Numbered from the stretch's first letter, positions 47,756-57,826 are shown. The stretch is 64,000 nucleotides of DNA from Pantoea agglomerans NBRC 102470 (GCF_001598475.1 NZ_BCZA01000002.1:496001-560000), one strand, 5' to 3'. The notes: generated from the letters alone by a model not told the origin. A program made the numbers and translations.

Positions 47756-49140
47756 GAGATAACCTGCGCCTGGGCATCGGGGCCAAACTGTTTATGGCGA
47801 TTTTCGCCACCTGCATGCTGGTGCTGATTACCATGCACTGGGGGGTTCGCCTCAGTTTCGAGCATGGCTTTGTCGACTACATTAAGCGCGGCAACGAGCA
47901 GCGGTTAAATCTGCTCAGTGATGCCCTGGCCGATCAGTATGAGCAGCACGGCAACTGGGATTTTTTGCGCCACAACGACCGGCTGGTGTTCACCATGCTG
48001 CGTTCGCTGGAGCAGAATCCCGACAGTAACAGTCAGCTGCCGCCGCACGGCTGGCGCACCCAGTTCTGGATCCTCGATCAGCAATATAAAGTGCTGGCCG
48101 GGCCAAAATCGCCGGTGCCGCCCGAAGGCACGCGACGCAATATCACCACCAGCAATAATAAAGTGGTCGGCTGGGTCATCGGCTCGCCGCCGGAGCGGCT
48201 GACGCGCAGCACCGACATTAACTTTGATCAGCAGCAGCGGCGCACCAGCTGGATTATCGTCGGGCTGTCCACGCTGCTGGCGGCGCTGGCAACCTGGCTG
48301 ATGGCGCGCGGTCTGCTGGCTCCGGTCAAACGGCTGGTTGACGGCACCCATCATCTGGCGGCCGGTAATTTTGCCACCCGCGTTGAGGTCAGCAGCCGGG
48401 ATGAGCTGGGCCAGCTGGCCAGGGACTTTAACCTCCTTGCCAGCTCGCTGGAGAAAAATGAGAGCATGCGCCGCGCCTTTATGGCCGATATCTCCCATGA
48501 ATTACGCACACCACTGGCGATCCTGCGCGGTGAACTGGAAGCGATGCAGGATGGCGTGCGCAAACTGACGCCGGAAGCGATCGCCTCGCTACAAAGCGAA
48601 GTGGTGGTGCTGACCAAGCTGGTCGACGATCTGCATCAGCTGTCGCTGTCCGATGAGGGCGCCCTTGCCTACCGCAAACAGGCAACCGATCTGGTGCAGC
48701 TGCTGGAAGTGACGGCAGGCAGCTTTGCCGAACGCTATCGTGCACACGGGCTGACGCTGAAACTCAATCTGCCCGATAACGCCCCCTTCTTTGGCGATCC
48801 CGACCGCCTGATGCAGTTGTTCACTAATCTGCTGGAGAACAGCCTGCGCTACACCGACAGCGGGGGCCGGGTTGAAGTGACGCTGAACTATGAGGCACCC
48901 AACTGGCGCATCGAGTTTGATGACAGCGCACCGGGCGTGGATGGGGAACATCAGGCCCAGATTTTTGAGCGCTTCTTCCGCACCGAAGGCTCGCGCAATC
49001 GCGCCAGCGGTGGCTCGGGCCTGGGACTGGCCATCTGTAAAAATATCGCTGACGCGCATGGCGGCGATATTCATGCGGCGCACTCTGATTTAGGTGGACT
49101 GAAAATCGCGCTACACTTGCGCTATGTTCCCCTTGTGTAG
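47752..49140 (+). CDS. baeS: BaeS, envelope-stress sensor histidine kinase
   Basis: A 462-residue membrane kinase. TM1 ([23 protein letters not shown]) and TM2 ([21 protein letters not shown]) border a periplasmic sensor of about 135 residues. HAMP follows ([41 protein letters not shown]). The H-box is [15 protein letters not shown], the N-box [14 protein letters not shown], and the G-boxes are DSAPGVD and [12 protein letters not shown]. It senses envelope damage and toxic compounds and phosphorylates BaeR. Confidence 0.96.
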   Translation: MRDNLRLGIGAKLFMAIFATCMLVLITMHWGVRLSFEHGFVDYIKRGNEQRLNLLSDALADQYEQHGNWDFLRHNDRLVFTMLRSLEQNPDSNSQLPPHGWRTQFWILDQQYKVLAGPKSPVPPEGTRRNITTSNNKVVGWVIGSPPERLTRSTDINFDQQQRRTSWIIVGLSTLLAALATWLMARGLLAPVKRLVDGTHHLAAGNFATRVEVSSRDELGQLARDFNLLASSLEKNESMRRAFMADISHELRTPLAILRGELEAMQDGVRKLTPEAIASLQSEVVVLTKLVDDLHQLSLSDEGALAYRKQATDLVQLLEVTAGSFAERYRAHGLTLKLNLPDNAPFFGDPDRLMQLFTNLLENSLRYTDSGGRVEVTLNYEAPNWRIEFDDSAPGVDGEHQAQIFERFFRTEGSRNRASGGSGLGLAICKNIADAHGGDIHAAHSDLGGLKIALHLRYVPLV

Positions 49141-49146
49141 ACGCTT

Positions 49147-49854
49147 ATGAGCCTGGAAAACCACGACCCGCTGATTCTGGTGGTCGAAGATGAGCCGAAA
49201 CTGGCGCAGCTGATGATCGATTATCTGCATGCCTCGAACTACCGTACCCATCACATCGCCGACGGTAACGCGGTGCTGGAGTATGTGCGCCAGACGCCAC
49301 CCGACCTGATGCTGCTGGATTTGATGCTGCCAGGCACCGACGGTTTAACGCTGTGCCGTGAAATCCGTCGTCATTCCGAACTGCCGATTATTATGGTCAC
49401 CGCCCGCACCGAGGAGATCGATCGGCTGCTGGGGCTGGAGCTGGGCGCGGATGACTACATCTGTAAACCCTTCAGCCCGCGTGAAGTCGTGGCGCGAGTT
49501 AAAACGATTCTGCGCCGGGTAAAACGGTCGGCGGAAGAGCCGCAAAGCGCCTCGTTACTTCGCGTCGATGAGAGCCGCTTCTTCGCCAGCTGGCGCGACA
49601 AGCCGCTGGATCTCACGCCGGCGGAGTTCCGTCTGCTGAAAACGCTGTCGCTGGAGCCGGGCAAGGTCTTTTCACGCGAACAGCTGCTTAACCATCTCTA
49701 TGATGACTACCGCGTGGTCACGGACCGCACCATCGACAGCCATATAAAGAACCTGCGGCGCAAGCTGGAGACTCTCGATAGCGAGCAACCTTTTATCCGC
49801 GCCGTCTACGGCATGGGCTATCGCTGGGAAGCCGATGCCTGTCATTTGATCTAG
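49147..49854 (+). CDS. baeR: BaeR, response regulator of envelope stress
   Basis: A 235-residue OmpR-family regulator. The receiver domain has acidic [13 protein letters not shown], phospho-acceptor Asp in [13 protein letters not shown], Thr in MVTART and Lys in [15 protein letters not shown]. The winged-helix domain ends [16 protein letters not shown]...[11 protein letters not shown]. It activates mdtABCD and spy in E. coli. It follows baeS by 6 bp and ends the operon. Confidence 0.97.
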   Translation: MSLENHDPLILVVEDEPKLAQLMIDYLHASNYRTHHIADGNAVLEYVRQTPPDLMLLDLMLPGTDGLTLCREIRRHSELPIIMVTARTEEIDRLLGLELGADDYICKPFSPREVVARVKTILRRVKRSAEEPQSASLLRVDESRFFASWRDKPLDLTPAEFRLLKTLSLEPGKVFSREQLLNHLYDDYRVVTDRTIDSHIKNLRRKLETLDSEQPFIRAVYGMGYRWEADACHLI

Positions 49855-49855
49855 T

Positions 49856-49869
49856 TTGATCCCGATCAA
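49856..49869 (+). promoter_or_regulatory. Perfect FNR box at the trhP promoter
   Basis: TTGAT (49856-49860), CCCG, ATCAA (49865-49869) match the FNR consensus TTGATNNNNATCAA at all ten fixed positions. A good -10, TACAAT, lies at 49893-49898. If transcription starts near 49905, the box is centred about 42 bp upstream, the class II activator position. The leader then holds a 7-bp hairpin, GCAGGGC/GCCCTGC, at 49911-49930. Confidence 0.65.
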
Positions 49870-49977
49870 TTTACTTCCCTTTTCTCACTGCCTACAATTC
49901 CGCACCTTTTGCAGGGCTTAACTGCCCTGCACCTGCCGCCTGAGGCGACATGCTGACCTGACATCAGTGAGAAAATC

Positions 49978-51357
49978 ATGAAACCCGAACTGCTTTCCCC
50001 CGCTGGCACCCTGAAGAACATGCGTTACGCGTTTGCTTATGGTGCCGATGCCGTCTATGCCGGCCAGCCGCGCTACAGCCTGCGGGTGCGCAACAACGAA
50101 TTCACCCACGAAAACCTCGCACTGGGCATCAGTGAAGCGCACGCGCTGGGTAAAAAATTCTACGTGGTGGTGAACATTGCGCCGCACAACGCCAAGCTGA
50201 AAACCTTTATTCGTGACTTAGCGCCGGTAGTGGCGATGCAGCCCGACGCGCTGATTATGTCCGATCCCGGCCTGATTATGCTGGTGCGCGACGCTTTCCC
50301 GACGATGCCTATTCATCTGTCGGTGCAGGCCAATGCGGTTAACTGGGCCACGGTTAAATTCTGGCAGCAGATGGGGCTGAGCCGGGTGATTCTGTCACGC
50401 GAGCTGTCGCTGGAGGAGATCGCCGAGATCCGCCAGCAGGTCCCGGAGATGGAGCTGGAAGTCTTTGTCCATGGCGCGCTCTGCATGGCCTACTCCGGTC
50501 GCTGCCTGCTCTCCGGCTATATGAACAAACGCGACCCGAATCAGGGAACCTGCACCAACGCCTGCCGCTGGGAGTATAAAGTGGCGGAGGGTCAGCAGGA
50601 TGAGGTGGGGAATATCGTTGGTATCCACACGCCTGTCGCCGTACAGGATGTGACGCCAACGCTGGGCGTTGGTCAGCCCACCGACAAGGTGTTTCTGCTG
50701 GAAGAGAAGATGAAGCCCGGCGAGGTGATGAGCGCGTTCGAAGATGAGCACGGCACCTACATCATGAACTCGCGGGATCTGCGCGCGGTTGCGCACGTGG
50801 AGCGGCTCAGCGAGATGGGCGTTCATTCGCTGAAGATTGAGGGACGCACCAAGTCCTACTACTACTGCGCCCGCACCGCTCAGGTTTATCGCCGGGCGAT
50901 TGATGATGCCGCTGCCGGTAAGCCGTTTGATCCCTCACTGCTGTTAACCCTGGAAGGCCTGGCACATCGTGGCTATACCGAAGGCTTCCTGCGCCGCCAC
51001 ACTCACGACAGCTACCAGAATTATCAGCAGGGCTTTTCGGTGTCCGACCGCCAGCAGTTTGTCGGCGAATTCACCGGTGAACGCCGGGGCGAATGGGCTG
51101 AAGTGGCGGTGAAGAATAAGTTTATGCTGCACGACAGCGTGGAGATCATGACGCCTCAGGGGAACCTGAATTGCCAGCTGGACGCGCTGCAGAATGCGCG
51201 CGGCGAACCCACTGAAGTTGCGCCGGGCGATGGCCATCGCGTCTGGCTGCGGGTGCCAGAGGAGGTGGATCTGCGTTTTGCACTGCTGCTGCGCAACTTT
51301 GATCACGGTGAAGATACCCGGGACCCTCATAATCGTTTACCAACGGAAACATTTTGA
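49978..51357 (+). CDS. trhP: tRNA uridine-34 hydroxylation protein TrhP (YegQ)
   Basis: A 459-residue U32 peptidase-like protein. MKPELLSPAGTLKNMRYAFAYGADAVYAG opens a TIM-barrel. The four-cysteine region (HGALCMAYSGRCLLSG and DPNQGTCTNACRWEY) should bind an iron-sulfur cluster. HSLKIEGRTKSYYYCARTAQVYRRAID follows. TrhP makes 5-hydroxyuridine at the wobble base of tRNAs in a prephenate-dependent, oxygen-independent way. TrhO does the same reaction with oxygen. The upstream FNR box fits that division of labour. Confidence 0.95.
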   Translation: MKPELLSPAGTLKNMRYAFAYGADAVYAGQPRYSLRVRNNEFTHENLALGISEAHALGKKFYVVVNIAPHNAKLKTFIRDLAPVVAMQPDALIMSDPGLIMLVRDAFPTMPIHLSVQANAVNWATVKFWQQMGLSRVILSRELSLEEIAEIRQQVPEMELEVFVHGALCMAYSGRCLLSGYMNKRDPNQGTCTNACRWEYKVAEGQQDEVGNIVGIHTPVAVQDVTPTLGVGQPTDKVFLLEEKMKPGEVMSAFEDEHGTYIMNSRDLRAVAHVERLSEMGVHSLKIEGRTKSYYYCARTAQVYRRAIDDAAAGKPFDPSLLLTLEGLAHRGYTEGFLRRHTHDSYQNYQQGFSVSDRQQFVGEFTGERRGEWAEVAVKNKFMLHDSVEIMTPQGNLNCQLDALQNARGEPTEVAPGDGHRVWLRVPEEVDLRFALLLRNFDHGEDTRDPHNRLPTETF

Positions 51358-51359
51358 GG

Positions 51360-51381
51360 AAATCAGAACAGGATCACAGAC
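51360..51381 (+). promoter_or_regulatory. CRP site and promoter of cyaR
   Basis: AAATCAGAACAGGATCACAGA aligns with the CRP consensus. The downstream half TCACA (51374-51378) is perfect and the upstream half TCAGA agrees at 3 of 5 with correct spacing. A -10 TATAGT lies at 51400-51405. With a start near 51413 the site is centred about -42, as in the known CRP-activated cyaR promoter of E. coli. Confidence 0.65.
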
Positions 51382-51412
51382 CCTTGCGCGGTGCTGCTTT
51401 ATAGTCCCGCCT

Positions 51413-51497
51413 GCTGCTAACGAGTAACAACAAACGGCAGATTTACCAGGAACCACCTCATTTACCCGCCCGGCTCCCCCGTGCGGGTTTTCTTTTT
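51413..51497 (+). ncRNA. cyaR: CyaR (RyeE) small regulatory RNA
   Basis: The sequence TACCAGGAACCACCTC at 51444-51459 is the conserved regulatory core of CyaR. The RNA lies in the same place as in E. coli, just downstream of yegQ/trhP. It ends in an intrinsic terminator: ACCCGC (51464-51469) with GCGGGT (51483-51488), then a T-rich run to about 51500. CyaR is an Hfq-dependent RNA made when cAMP-CRP is active. It base-pairs to messages such as ompX, nadE and luxS in E. coli. The 5' end at about 51413 (GCTG) is inferred from the -10 position. Confidence 0.88.
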
Positions 51498-51577
51498 TCT
51501 CTCTTTCGCCAATAATTTACTGCTGGCAGCTGTGTTATAAATCCCTTCTTACTCTGTAGATCTTCAAGGAACGCAAA

Positions 51578-52477
51578 ATGGATAATAAACCGCTTACGCT
51601 GCTCATCCTGAATGGGAAAGGCGCGGGTAATGATGATCTGCGCGAAGCTATTACGACCCTGCGTGAAGAAGGCTTCGACATTGCGGTGCGTGTCACGTTT
51701 GAAAAAGGTGACGGCGATCGGTACGTCAAAGAGGCCATTGCACTGCAGGCCGCGACCGTGGTGGCGGGTGGCGGCGATGGCACCATCAATGAAATTGCGA
51801 CAGCGCTGGCTTCTTCTGAAGCGGATCATCGCCCGGTGCTGGGCATCCTGCCGCTGGGTACCGCCAACGATTTTGCCACCAGCGTCGGCATCCCGGAAGA
51901 GATGGAACTGGCACTGCGACTGGCGATTCAGGGCAAAGCCAGTGCCATCGATCTGGCCAGGGTAAACCAGAGCCACTACTTCATCAATATGGCGACCGGC
52001 GGGTTTGGTACCCGTATCACGACTGAAACCCCGGAAAAGCTGAAGTCGGCGCTGGGTGGCGTCTCCTACTTTATTCACGGCCTGATGCGCATGGATACGC
52101 TGAAACCGGATACCTGCGAGATTAGCGGCCCCGATTTCGCCTGGCAGGGTGATGCGCTGGTGATCGGTATCGGTAATGGTCGTCAGGCGGGCGGCGGTCA
52201 GCGGTTGTGCCCTTCTGCCCTGATCAACGATGGCAGACTGGACGTCAGTATTGTCACCGCACAGGAGCTGCTGCCTACCCTGCTGCACTCGCTGACCGGC
52301 GACGATGACAATCCCGGCATCGTCACCACGCAACTGGAGTCACTGACGATCCGTTCTCCGCATGAGATGACCTTTAACCTTGATGGCGAGCCGCTTTCCG
52401 GGCGCGAATTCGTGATTGAGGTGATGGCGGGCGCGCTGAGCTGCCGCCTGCCGCCGCAGTGCGCGCTGCTTGCCTGA
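51578..52477 (+). CDS. yegS: Lipid kinase YegS
   Basis: A 299-residue diacylglycerol-kinase-like enzyme. The nucleotide-binding [17 protein letters not shown] and [19 protein letters not shown] are hallmark motifs, and [32 protein letters not shown] and [14 protein letters not shown] follow. E. coli YegS phosphorylates phosphatidylglycerol in vitro; the in vivo role is not settled. It follows cyaR and has its own terminator. Confidence 0.96.
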   Translation: MDNKPLTLLILNGKGAGNDDLREAITTLREEGFDIAVRVTFEKGDGDRYVKEAIALQAATVVAGGGDGTINEIATALASSEADHRPVLGILPLGTANDFATSVGIPEEMELALRLAIQGKASAIDLARVNQSHYFINMATGGFGTRITTETPEKLKSALGGVSYFIHGLMRMDTLKPDTCEISGPDFAWQGDALVIGIGNGRQAGGGQRLCPSALINDGRLDVSIVTAQELLPTLLHSLTGDDDNPGIVTTQLESLTIRSPHEMTFNLDGEPLSGREFVIEVMAGALSCRLPPQCALLA

Positions 52478-52487
52478 ACCAACATCA

Positions 52488-52507
52488 GGGGCGAAAGCCC
52501 CTTTTTT
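52488..52507 (+). terminator. Terminator of yegS
   Basis: GGGGC (52488-52492), GAAA tetraloop, GCCCC (52497-52501), then TTTTTT. It lies 10 bp after the stop codon. Confidence 0.93.
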
Positions 52508-52634
52508 ATTGCTGCCAATAGCGCCTATTTTGTTCGTAACATTCCCCCTGCTGCCTCGCTTTATGACGCCTTAATCGCCGTTTTCAGACAATGTAAACAC
52601 TCTGTGATTCCGTTCACAACTCTGCCACCCTAAC

Positions 52635-52651
52635 TTGTATGGTAGTATTAA
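52635..52651 (+). promoter_or_regulatory. Candidate RspR operator upstream of rspA
   Basis: TTGTATGGTAGTATTAA is an imperfect palindrome about 45 bp ahead of the rspA start. It resembles sites bound by FadR-type GntR regulators, and the cluster encodes one (RspR). The exact RspR site is not known to me, so this is a guess from position and symmetry. Confidence 0.3.
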
Positions 52652-52696
52652 AGAGCGTACTTTTTCATCATTGAACGCTGACTTAAGGCAACCAGG

Positions 52697-53911
52697 ATGA
52701 AAATTGTTAAGGCAGAAGTATTTGTAACCTGCGCAGGCAGAAACTTTGTCACCGTAAAGATCACCACCGATCAGGGTCTGACCGGCATTGGCGACGCAAC
52801 GCTGAATGGCCGTGAATTACCGGTCGCCTCCTACCTGAAAGATCACGTCTGCCCGCAGCTGATTGGACGCGATGCGCATCAGATCGAAGACATCTGGCAA
52901 TATTTCTACAAGGGCGCTTACTGGCGTCGTGGCCCGGTCACCATGTCCGCTATCTCGGCCGTCGATATGGCACTGTGGGATATCAAAGGCAAAGCCGCCA
53001 ATATGCCGGTGTATCAGCTGCTGGGTGGCGCATCACGCACCGGCGTGATGGTCTATTGCCACACCACCGGCCACTCTATTGATGAAGTGATGGATGACTA
53101 CGCGAAGCACAAAGAGCTGGGCTTCAAAGCGATTCGCGCGCAGTGCGGCGTCCCGGGCATGAAAACCACCTACGGCATGGCGAAAGGCAAAGGTCTGGCC
53201 TATGAGCCTGCAACCAAAGGTAACTGGCCGGAAGAGCAGCTCTGGTCAACCGAGAAATACCTCGATTTCACCCCGAAACTGTTCGCCGCCATCCGTGACA
53301 AGTTTGGTTTCGACGAGCACTTGCTGCATGACATGCATCATCGCCTGACGCCAATTGAAGCGGCGCGTTTCGGCAAGAGCGTGGAAGATTATCGCCTTTT
53401 CTGGATGGAAGATCCGACGCCTGCTGAGAATCAGGAGTGCTTCCGCCTGATCCGCCAGCATACCGTTACGCCGATTGCCGTGGGTGAAGTGTTCAACAGC
53501 ATCTGGGATTGTAAGCAGCTGATTGAAGAACAGCTGATCGACTACATCCGCACCACCATTACGCATGCGGGCGGCATTACCGGTATGCGGCGTATCGCTG
53601 ATTTTGCCTCGCTCTATCAGGTGCGCACCGGCTCGCACGGTCCTTCTGATCTCTCCCCTGTTTGCATGGCGGCTGCACTGCACTTTGACCTCTGGGTGCC
53701 GAACTTCGGTGTGCAGGAGTACATGGGCTTCTCCGAACAGATGATGGAGCTGTTTGATGCTAACTGGACCTTTGACCAGGGCTACATGCATCCAGGCGAC
53801 AAACCCGGTCTCGGCATTGAATTCAACGAGAAACTGGCGTCGAAATATCCCTATGAACCTGCCTATCTCCCGGTCGCCCGTCTTGAAGATGGCACCCTGT
53901 GGAACTGGTAA
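52697..53911 (+). CDS. rspA: RspA, mannonate dehydratase-type enolase-superfamily enzyme
   Basis: A 404-residue protein almost co-linear with E. coli Rsp[24 protein letters not shown] opens the capping domain. The barrel carries [91 protein letters not shown] and HGPSDLSP, the metal ligands and base regions of the ManD subgroup. It dehydrates D-mannonate (and perhaps related acid sugars) to 2-keto-3-deoxygluconate. First of five genes in one direction, with rspB 10 bp on. Confidence 0.93.
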   Translation: MKIVKAEVFVTCAGRNFVTVKITTDQGLTGIGDATLNGRELPVASYLKDHVCPQLIGRDAHQIEDIWQYFYKGAYWRRGPVTMSAISAVDMALWDIKGKAANMPVYQLLGGASRTGVMVYCHTTGHSIDEVMDDYAKHKELGFKAIRAQCGVPGMKTTYGMAKGKGLAYEPATKGNWPEEQLWSTEKYLDFTPKLFAAIRDKFGFDEHLLHDMHHRLTPIEAARFGKSVEDYRLFWMEDPTPAENQECFRLIRQHTVTPIAVGEVFNSIWDCKQLIEEQLIDYIRTTITHAGGITGMRRIADFASLYQVRTGSHGPSDLSPVCMAAALHFDLWVPNFGVQEYMGFSEQMMELFDANWTFDQGYMHPGDKPGLGIEFNEKLASKYPYEPAYLPVARLEDGTLWNW

Positions 53912-53921
53912 GGAGAAGCTG

Positions 53922-54932
53922 ATGAAAAGCGTTGTTATTGAACAGCCGGGTGAACTGGTGGTGGCTGAACGTCCGCTGCCACAACCTGCGGCGGGCGAAG
54001 TCCGGGTCAAAGTGGCTTATGCCAGTATCTGCGGCTCTGATGTGCATATCTGGCACGGGCATAACCCGTTCGCGAAATATCCACGGGTAATTGGTCACGA
54101 ATTTTTCGGCGTCATTGACGCGGTGGGCGACGGTGTTGATCCGGCCCGGCTGGGCGACCGCGTGGCGGTGGATCCGGTGGTGAGCTGCGGCAGCTGCTAT
54201 CCCTGCTCGGTGGGCCGTCCCAATGTTTGTACCACACTGCAGGTGATTGGCGTGCACCGTGATGGCGGCTTCAGCGAGTTTGCGCTGGCTCCGGCAAAAA
54301 ATGCCTTTTCCCTGCCGGACAGCATCCCCGATCGGCTCGCCAGTCTGGTTGAGCCTTTCACTATCGCCGCCAATATCACCGCGTTTCTCAAACCGCAGCC
54401 AGACGATGTGGCGCTGATTTACGGTGCCGGTCCGATGGGGCTCACTGCGATTCAGGTGCTGAAGGGCGTCTATAAGGTTAAAAAGGTGATGGTGGTGGAT
54501 CGCCTGCCGGAAAGGCTGGCACTTGCAGAGCAGAGCGGTGCGGATCAACTGTTCGATAACAGCGAAATCCCGCTGGCGGCACAGCTTGAGGGCGTGCAGC
54601 CTACGCTGATTATCGACGCGGCCTGCCATCCCACCATTCTGGCTGAAGCAGCTGCCCTCGCCTCACCGGCCGCGCGCATTGGCCTGCTGGGTTTCTCCGG
54701 CGAGCCGTGCAGCATTACTCAGCAGAGCCTGACCAGCAAGGAGCTGTCGCTGTTTACCTCACGTCTTAACAGCAATCGTTTCCCCCAGGTGATCGAATGG
54801 ATGGAAAAAGGGTTAATCCAGCCAGAGAAACTGGTCACGCACTACTTCCCGCTGCAGGAGATTGAGCGTGCGATGACCCTGTTTGAAAAAGATCCGCGCA
54901 CCTGCTGCAAAGTCATACTTCAGATGGGTTAA
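53922..54932 (+). CDS. rspB: RspB, zinc-dependent alcohol-dehydrogenase-like oxidoreductase
   Basis: A 336-residue medium-chain dehydrogenase. MKSVVIEQPGELVVAERPLPQPAAGEVRVKV leads to the catalytic-zinc segment CGSDVHIWHG and GHEFFG. Next come the structural-zinc cysteines (CGSCYPCSVGRPNVC) and the NAD-binding LIYGAGPMGLTAIQ. The start at 53922 follows AAGGAG immediately after the rspA stop; the frame is open much further upstream but only as a shadow of rspA. It probably oxidises a sugar acid such as L-gulonate in the same pathway; the substrate is inferred from other members. Confidence 0.92.
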   Translation: MKSVVIEQPGELVVAERPLPQPAAGEVRVKVAYASICGSDVHIWHGHNPFAKYPRVIGHEFFGVIDAVGDGVDPARLGDRVAVDPVVSCGSCYPCSVGRPNVCTTLQVIGVHRDGGFSEFALAPAKNAFSLPDSIPDRLASLVEPFTIAANITAFLKPQPDDVALIYGAGPMGLTAIQVLKGVYKVKKVMVVDRLPERLALAEQSGADQLFDNSEIPLAAQLEGVQPTLIIDAACHPTILAEAAALASPAARIGLLGFSGEPCSITQQSLTSKELSLFTSRLNSNRFPQVIEWMEKGLIQPEKLVTHYFPLQEIERAMTLFEKDPRTCCKVILQMG

Positions 54933-55014
54933 TTATCCGCTGAACACCAGGTCTCCTCAGCCGGTGCGTACCCGCCGGCATGACTATAAAGATAAAACAG
55001 ATCACGGAGTTTGT

Positions 55015-56298
55015 ATGTTCAAGAATCTGCGCTGGACCCTCGTTTTGCTGCTGTTCCTGGTTTACATGATTAACTACCTCGATCGTGTCGCCCTGTCGCT
55101 GACGGTGCCGCTGGTGGAAAAAGATCTGGCGATCAATGCTGAGCAGTTTGGCATGATCTTCGGCAGCTTTTTCTTTGGCTATGCCCTGTTTAACTTCCTT
55201 GGCGGCCTTGCTACTGACCGCTATGGCCCTAAAATCGTGCTGGCTGTGGCGGTAGGAGCCTGGTCCATTTTCTGCGGCATGACCGCACTGGCCACCGGCT
55301 TCTGGTCACTGCTGATCCTGCGTGTGCTGTTCGGCATGGCTGAAGGCCCGATCTGCTCCTCGGCCAACAAAGCGATTAACGGCTGGTTCCCGAAAAAACA
55401 GGCCGCGACGGCCATGGGCTTACTGAGTGCCGGATCACCTTTAGGTGGTGCGGTCGCTGGCCCGATCATTGGTTATCTGGCGCTCGCCTATGGCTGGCGT
55501 CCGGCGTTCGTGATTGTCTGCTGCATCGGTCTGGTGTGGATGGCATTCTGGCTCTTCTTCGCCGCTGACAATCCGGCGAAGAGCAAGCGCGTCAGCGAAG
55601 AGGAACGTCTGCTGATTGATCGCCTGAAAGCAACGAATCCGAATGATGAAGTTGATCTGTCGGAAACGTCACATCCGTTTGGCTACTACCTGCGCCAGCC
55701 GATTATCCTGGTCACCGCTTTTGCCTTCTTCTGCTACAACTACATTCTGTTCTTCTTCCTGAGCTGGTTCCCGGCCTACCTGGTGCAGGCGCACGGCCTG
55801 GATATCAAATCGATGAGCATCACCACTATGATCCCGTGGATCGTCGGTTTCGTTGGCCTGGCGCTGGGTGGCTGGATCTCCGATAAGATCTTTAACATCA
55901 CCGGCAAGCTGTTGTTGTCCCGCAAAATTGTGCTGGTGGTCTCACTGCTGGCCGCCGCAATTTGTGTGGCGCTGGCGGGTACGATAAAAGATGTGGTGCC
56001 TGCGGTAATTATGATGTCGGTGTCGATTTTCTTTCTCTATATCACCGGCGCAATCTACTGGGCGATTATTCAGGATGTGGTGCACAAGAGCCGTATCGGC
56101 AGCATCAGCGGCTTTATCCATCTGGTGGGTAGCCTCTCCGGCATCATCGGGCCCATCGTCACCGGGTTTATTGTTCATCACACCGGTAAATTCGATAGCG
56201 CCTTTATCCTGGCGGGCTGTGTTGCCGCGCTGGGCGCCTTCCTGGTGTTATTTGTGATTCGCAGTCCGAAAACCCAGGATAAACCGGTTTCGGTCTGA
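55015..56298 (+). CDS. rspC: RspC (YdfJ), hexuronate-type MFS transporter
   Basis: A 427-residue transporter of the anion:cation symporter family, with twelve hydrophobic segments. MFKNLRWTLVLLLFLVYMINYLDRVALSLTVP is the usual beginning, and GGLATDRYGPK is motif A. Its place after rspA-rspB and before rspD indicates uptake of the sugar acid used by the pathway. The ATG at 55015 has ACGGAG ahead of it. It is separated from rspD by a hairpin. Confidence 0.9.
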   Translation: MFKNLRWTLVLLLFLVYMINYLDRVALSLTVPLVEKDLAINAEQFGMIFGSFFFGYALFNFLGGLATDRYGPKIVLAVAVGAWSIFCGMTALATGFWSLLILRVLFGMAEGPICSSANKAINGWFPKKQAATAMGLLSAGSPLGGAVAGPIIGYLALAYGWRPAFVIVCCIGLVWMAFWLFFAADNPAKSKRVSEEERLLIDRLKATNPNDEVDLSETSHPFGYYLRQPIILVTAFAFFCYNYILFFFLSWFPAYLVQAHGLDIKSMSITTMIPWIVGFVGLALGGWISDKIFNITGKLLLSRKIVLVVSLLAAAICVALAGTIKDVVPAVIMMSVSIFFLYITGAIYWAIIQDVVHKSRIGSISGFIHLVGSLSGIIGPIVTGFIVHHTGKFDSAFILAGCVAALGAFLVLFVIRSPKTQDKPVSV

Positions 56299-56327
56299 GT
56301 GTTGTTTCGCTAACAGATGTATGATTT

Positions 56328-56346
56328 CGGGGCGCTTTGCGCCCCG
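56328..56346 (+). terminator. Hairpin between rspC and rspD
   Basis: CGGGGCGC (56328-56335), loop TTT, GCGCCCCG (56339-56346), then TTTG. Eight perfect base pairs 29 bp after the rspC stop. It probably causes partial termination or protects the 3' end of the rspABC message. Confidence 0.6.
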
Positions 56347-56365
56347 TTTGCCATAAGGATGGACT

Positions 56366-57826
56366 ATGTTACAGATTGATCGCCTGCCCGCTGAAGTCAA
56401 GCGCCCCGCTTACGACCGCAGCCAGTTAAAAACCCGCATGGTACATATCGGTTTTGGTGCATTTCACCGCGCCCATCAGGCGCTCTGCAGCGATAAGCTG
56501 GCTGAACAGGGCAGCGACTGGGGATATTGTGAAGTGAACCTCAACAGCGGCGCGTTGATTGAGGCCCTGCGAGAGCAGCATCTGCTTTATACCCTCACCG
56601 AGATGGCCGATGATTCATTGCATACCCGGGTGATTGGCGTCATTACTCAGGCACTGCACGGCAAAAGTGACGGTATTGAGGCGGTGATCAATGCCATGAG
56701 CCAGCCTGAGGTGGCGATTGTCTCCATGACTGTCACCGAGAAAGGCTATTGTCACCAGCCAGCCAGTGGCAATTTAAATCCCGATCACCCTGACATCGTG
56801 CATGACCTGCAGAATCCTGATTCGCCGCGTTCGCTACCCGGTCTGATTCTGGCCGCAATTCGCCGCCGACGGGATCAGGGCTTACCCGCCTTTAGCGTGA
56901 TGTCCTGTGACAACATGCCGGAAAACGGTCACGTGACCCGCAACGTTGTTGTACAACTGGCACAGCATCAGGATCCGGCCCTGGCAGACTATATTCAGCA
57001 ACACATTACCTTCCCCTCCACCATGGTGGATCGTATCGTTCCGGCCATGACCGATGCGGCGTTTGCGGCACTAGGCGCGCGTCTGGGTTCCGATGACCCG
57101 GTTGCGGTTGAAGCGGAGCCCTTTTTTCAGTGGGTGATTGAAGATAACTTCGTCAATGGCCGTCCGGCGTGGGAAAAAGCGGGCGCAGAACTGGTCAGTG
57201 ACGTTCTGCCCTATGAAGAGATGAAACTGCGCATGCTCAATGGCAGCCACTCTTTCCTGGCCTATCTCGGCTTCCTGGCAGGTTATGAATACATAAGCGA
57301 CTGCGTGGCCGATTCCCATTTCCGCGCTGCCGCCCGTTCACTGATGATCGATGAACAGGCGCCGACGCTGCGTACCCAGGGCGTGGATCTCAACGCCTAT
57401 GCCGATTCGCTTATCGCCCGTTACGAAAACCGTGCCATTAAACATCGCACATATCAAATCGCCACTGACGGATCGCAAAAATTGCCACAACGCATGCTCG
57501 ACAGTCTGCGCTGGCACCTGCAGCGCGGCAGCCGCTGCGACCTGCTGCTGCTGGGCGTGGCAGGCTGGATGCGCTATGTCGGCGGCGTCGATGAACAGGG
57601 TCAACCGATTGAGATCCGCGATCCGCTGAAAGCCACGCTGGCAGAGACGGTTGCCGGTAGCGAAGAAGGCGAAGCGCGTGTCCGTGCGCTATTGGGTCTG
57701 CGCGACATCTTTGGCGAAGATTTAGCGCAGAACGCCGATCTGGTGGCCCGACTGACGACGTATTACCAGCAACTGACGACTCAGGGCGCGCGGGCGACGG
57801 TGCAACAGTGTATGAGTCAGGCATAA
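56366..57826 (+). CDS. rspD: RspD (YdfI), D-mannonate oxidoreductase
   Basis: A 486-residue long-chain polyol dehydrogenase of the mannitol dehydrogenase/UxuB group. VHIGFGAFHRAHQA is the NAD-binding start, VSMTVTEKGYCH and FSVMSCDNMPENGHVTRNVV the central motifs. VEDN-type QWVIEDNFVNGRPAWEKAGAELVSDVLPYEEMKLRMLNGSHSFLAYLG holds the catalytic Lys region. It interconverts fructuronate and D-mannonate, giving the substrate of RspA. RBS AAGGAT lies upstream. Confidence 0.92.
   Translation: MLQIDRLPAEVKRPAYDRSQLKTRMVHIGFGAFHRAHQALCSDKLAEQGSDWGYCEVNLNSGALIEALREQHLLYTLTEMADDSLHTRVIGVITQALHGKSDGIEAVINAMSQPEVAIVSMTVTEKGYCHQPASGNLNPDHPDIVHDLQNPDSPRSLPGLILAAIRRRRDQGLPAFSVMSCDNMPENGHVTRNVVVQLAQHQDPALADYIQQHITFPSTMVDRIVPAMTDAAFAALGARLGSDDPVAVEAEPFFQWVIEDNFVNGRPAWEKAGAELVSDVLPYEEMKLRMLNGSHSFLAYLGFLAGYEYISDCVADSHFRAAARSLMIDEQAPTLRTQGVDLNAYADSLIARYENRAIKHRTYQIATDGSQKLPQRMLDSLRWHLQRGSRCDLLLLGVAGWMRYVGGVDEQGQPIEIRDPLKATLAETVAGSEEGEARVRALLGLRDIFGEDLAQNADLVARLTTYYQQLTTQGARATVQQCMSQA

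Noticed and set aside
53754..53921. N-terminal extension of rspB into rspA.
   Set aside because: The frame is open, but it overlaps rspA codons. The dehydrogenase fold and AAGGAG site place the start at 53922.
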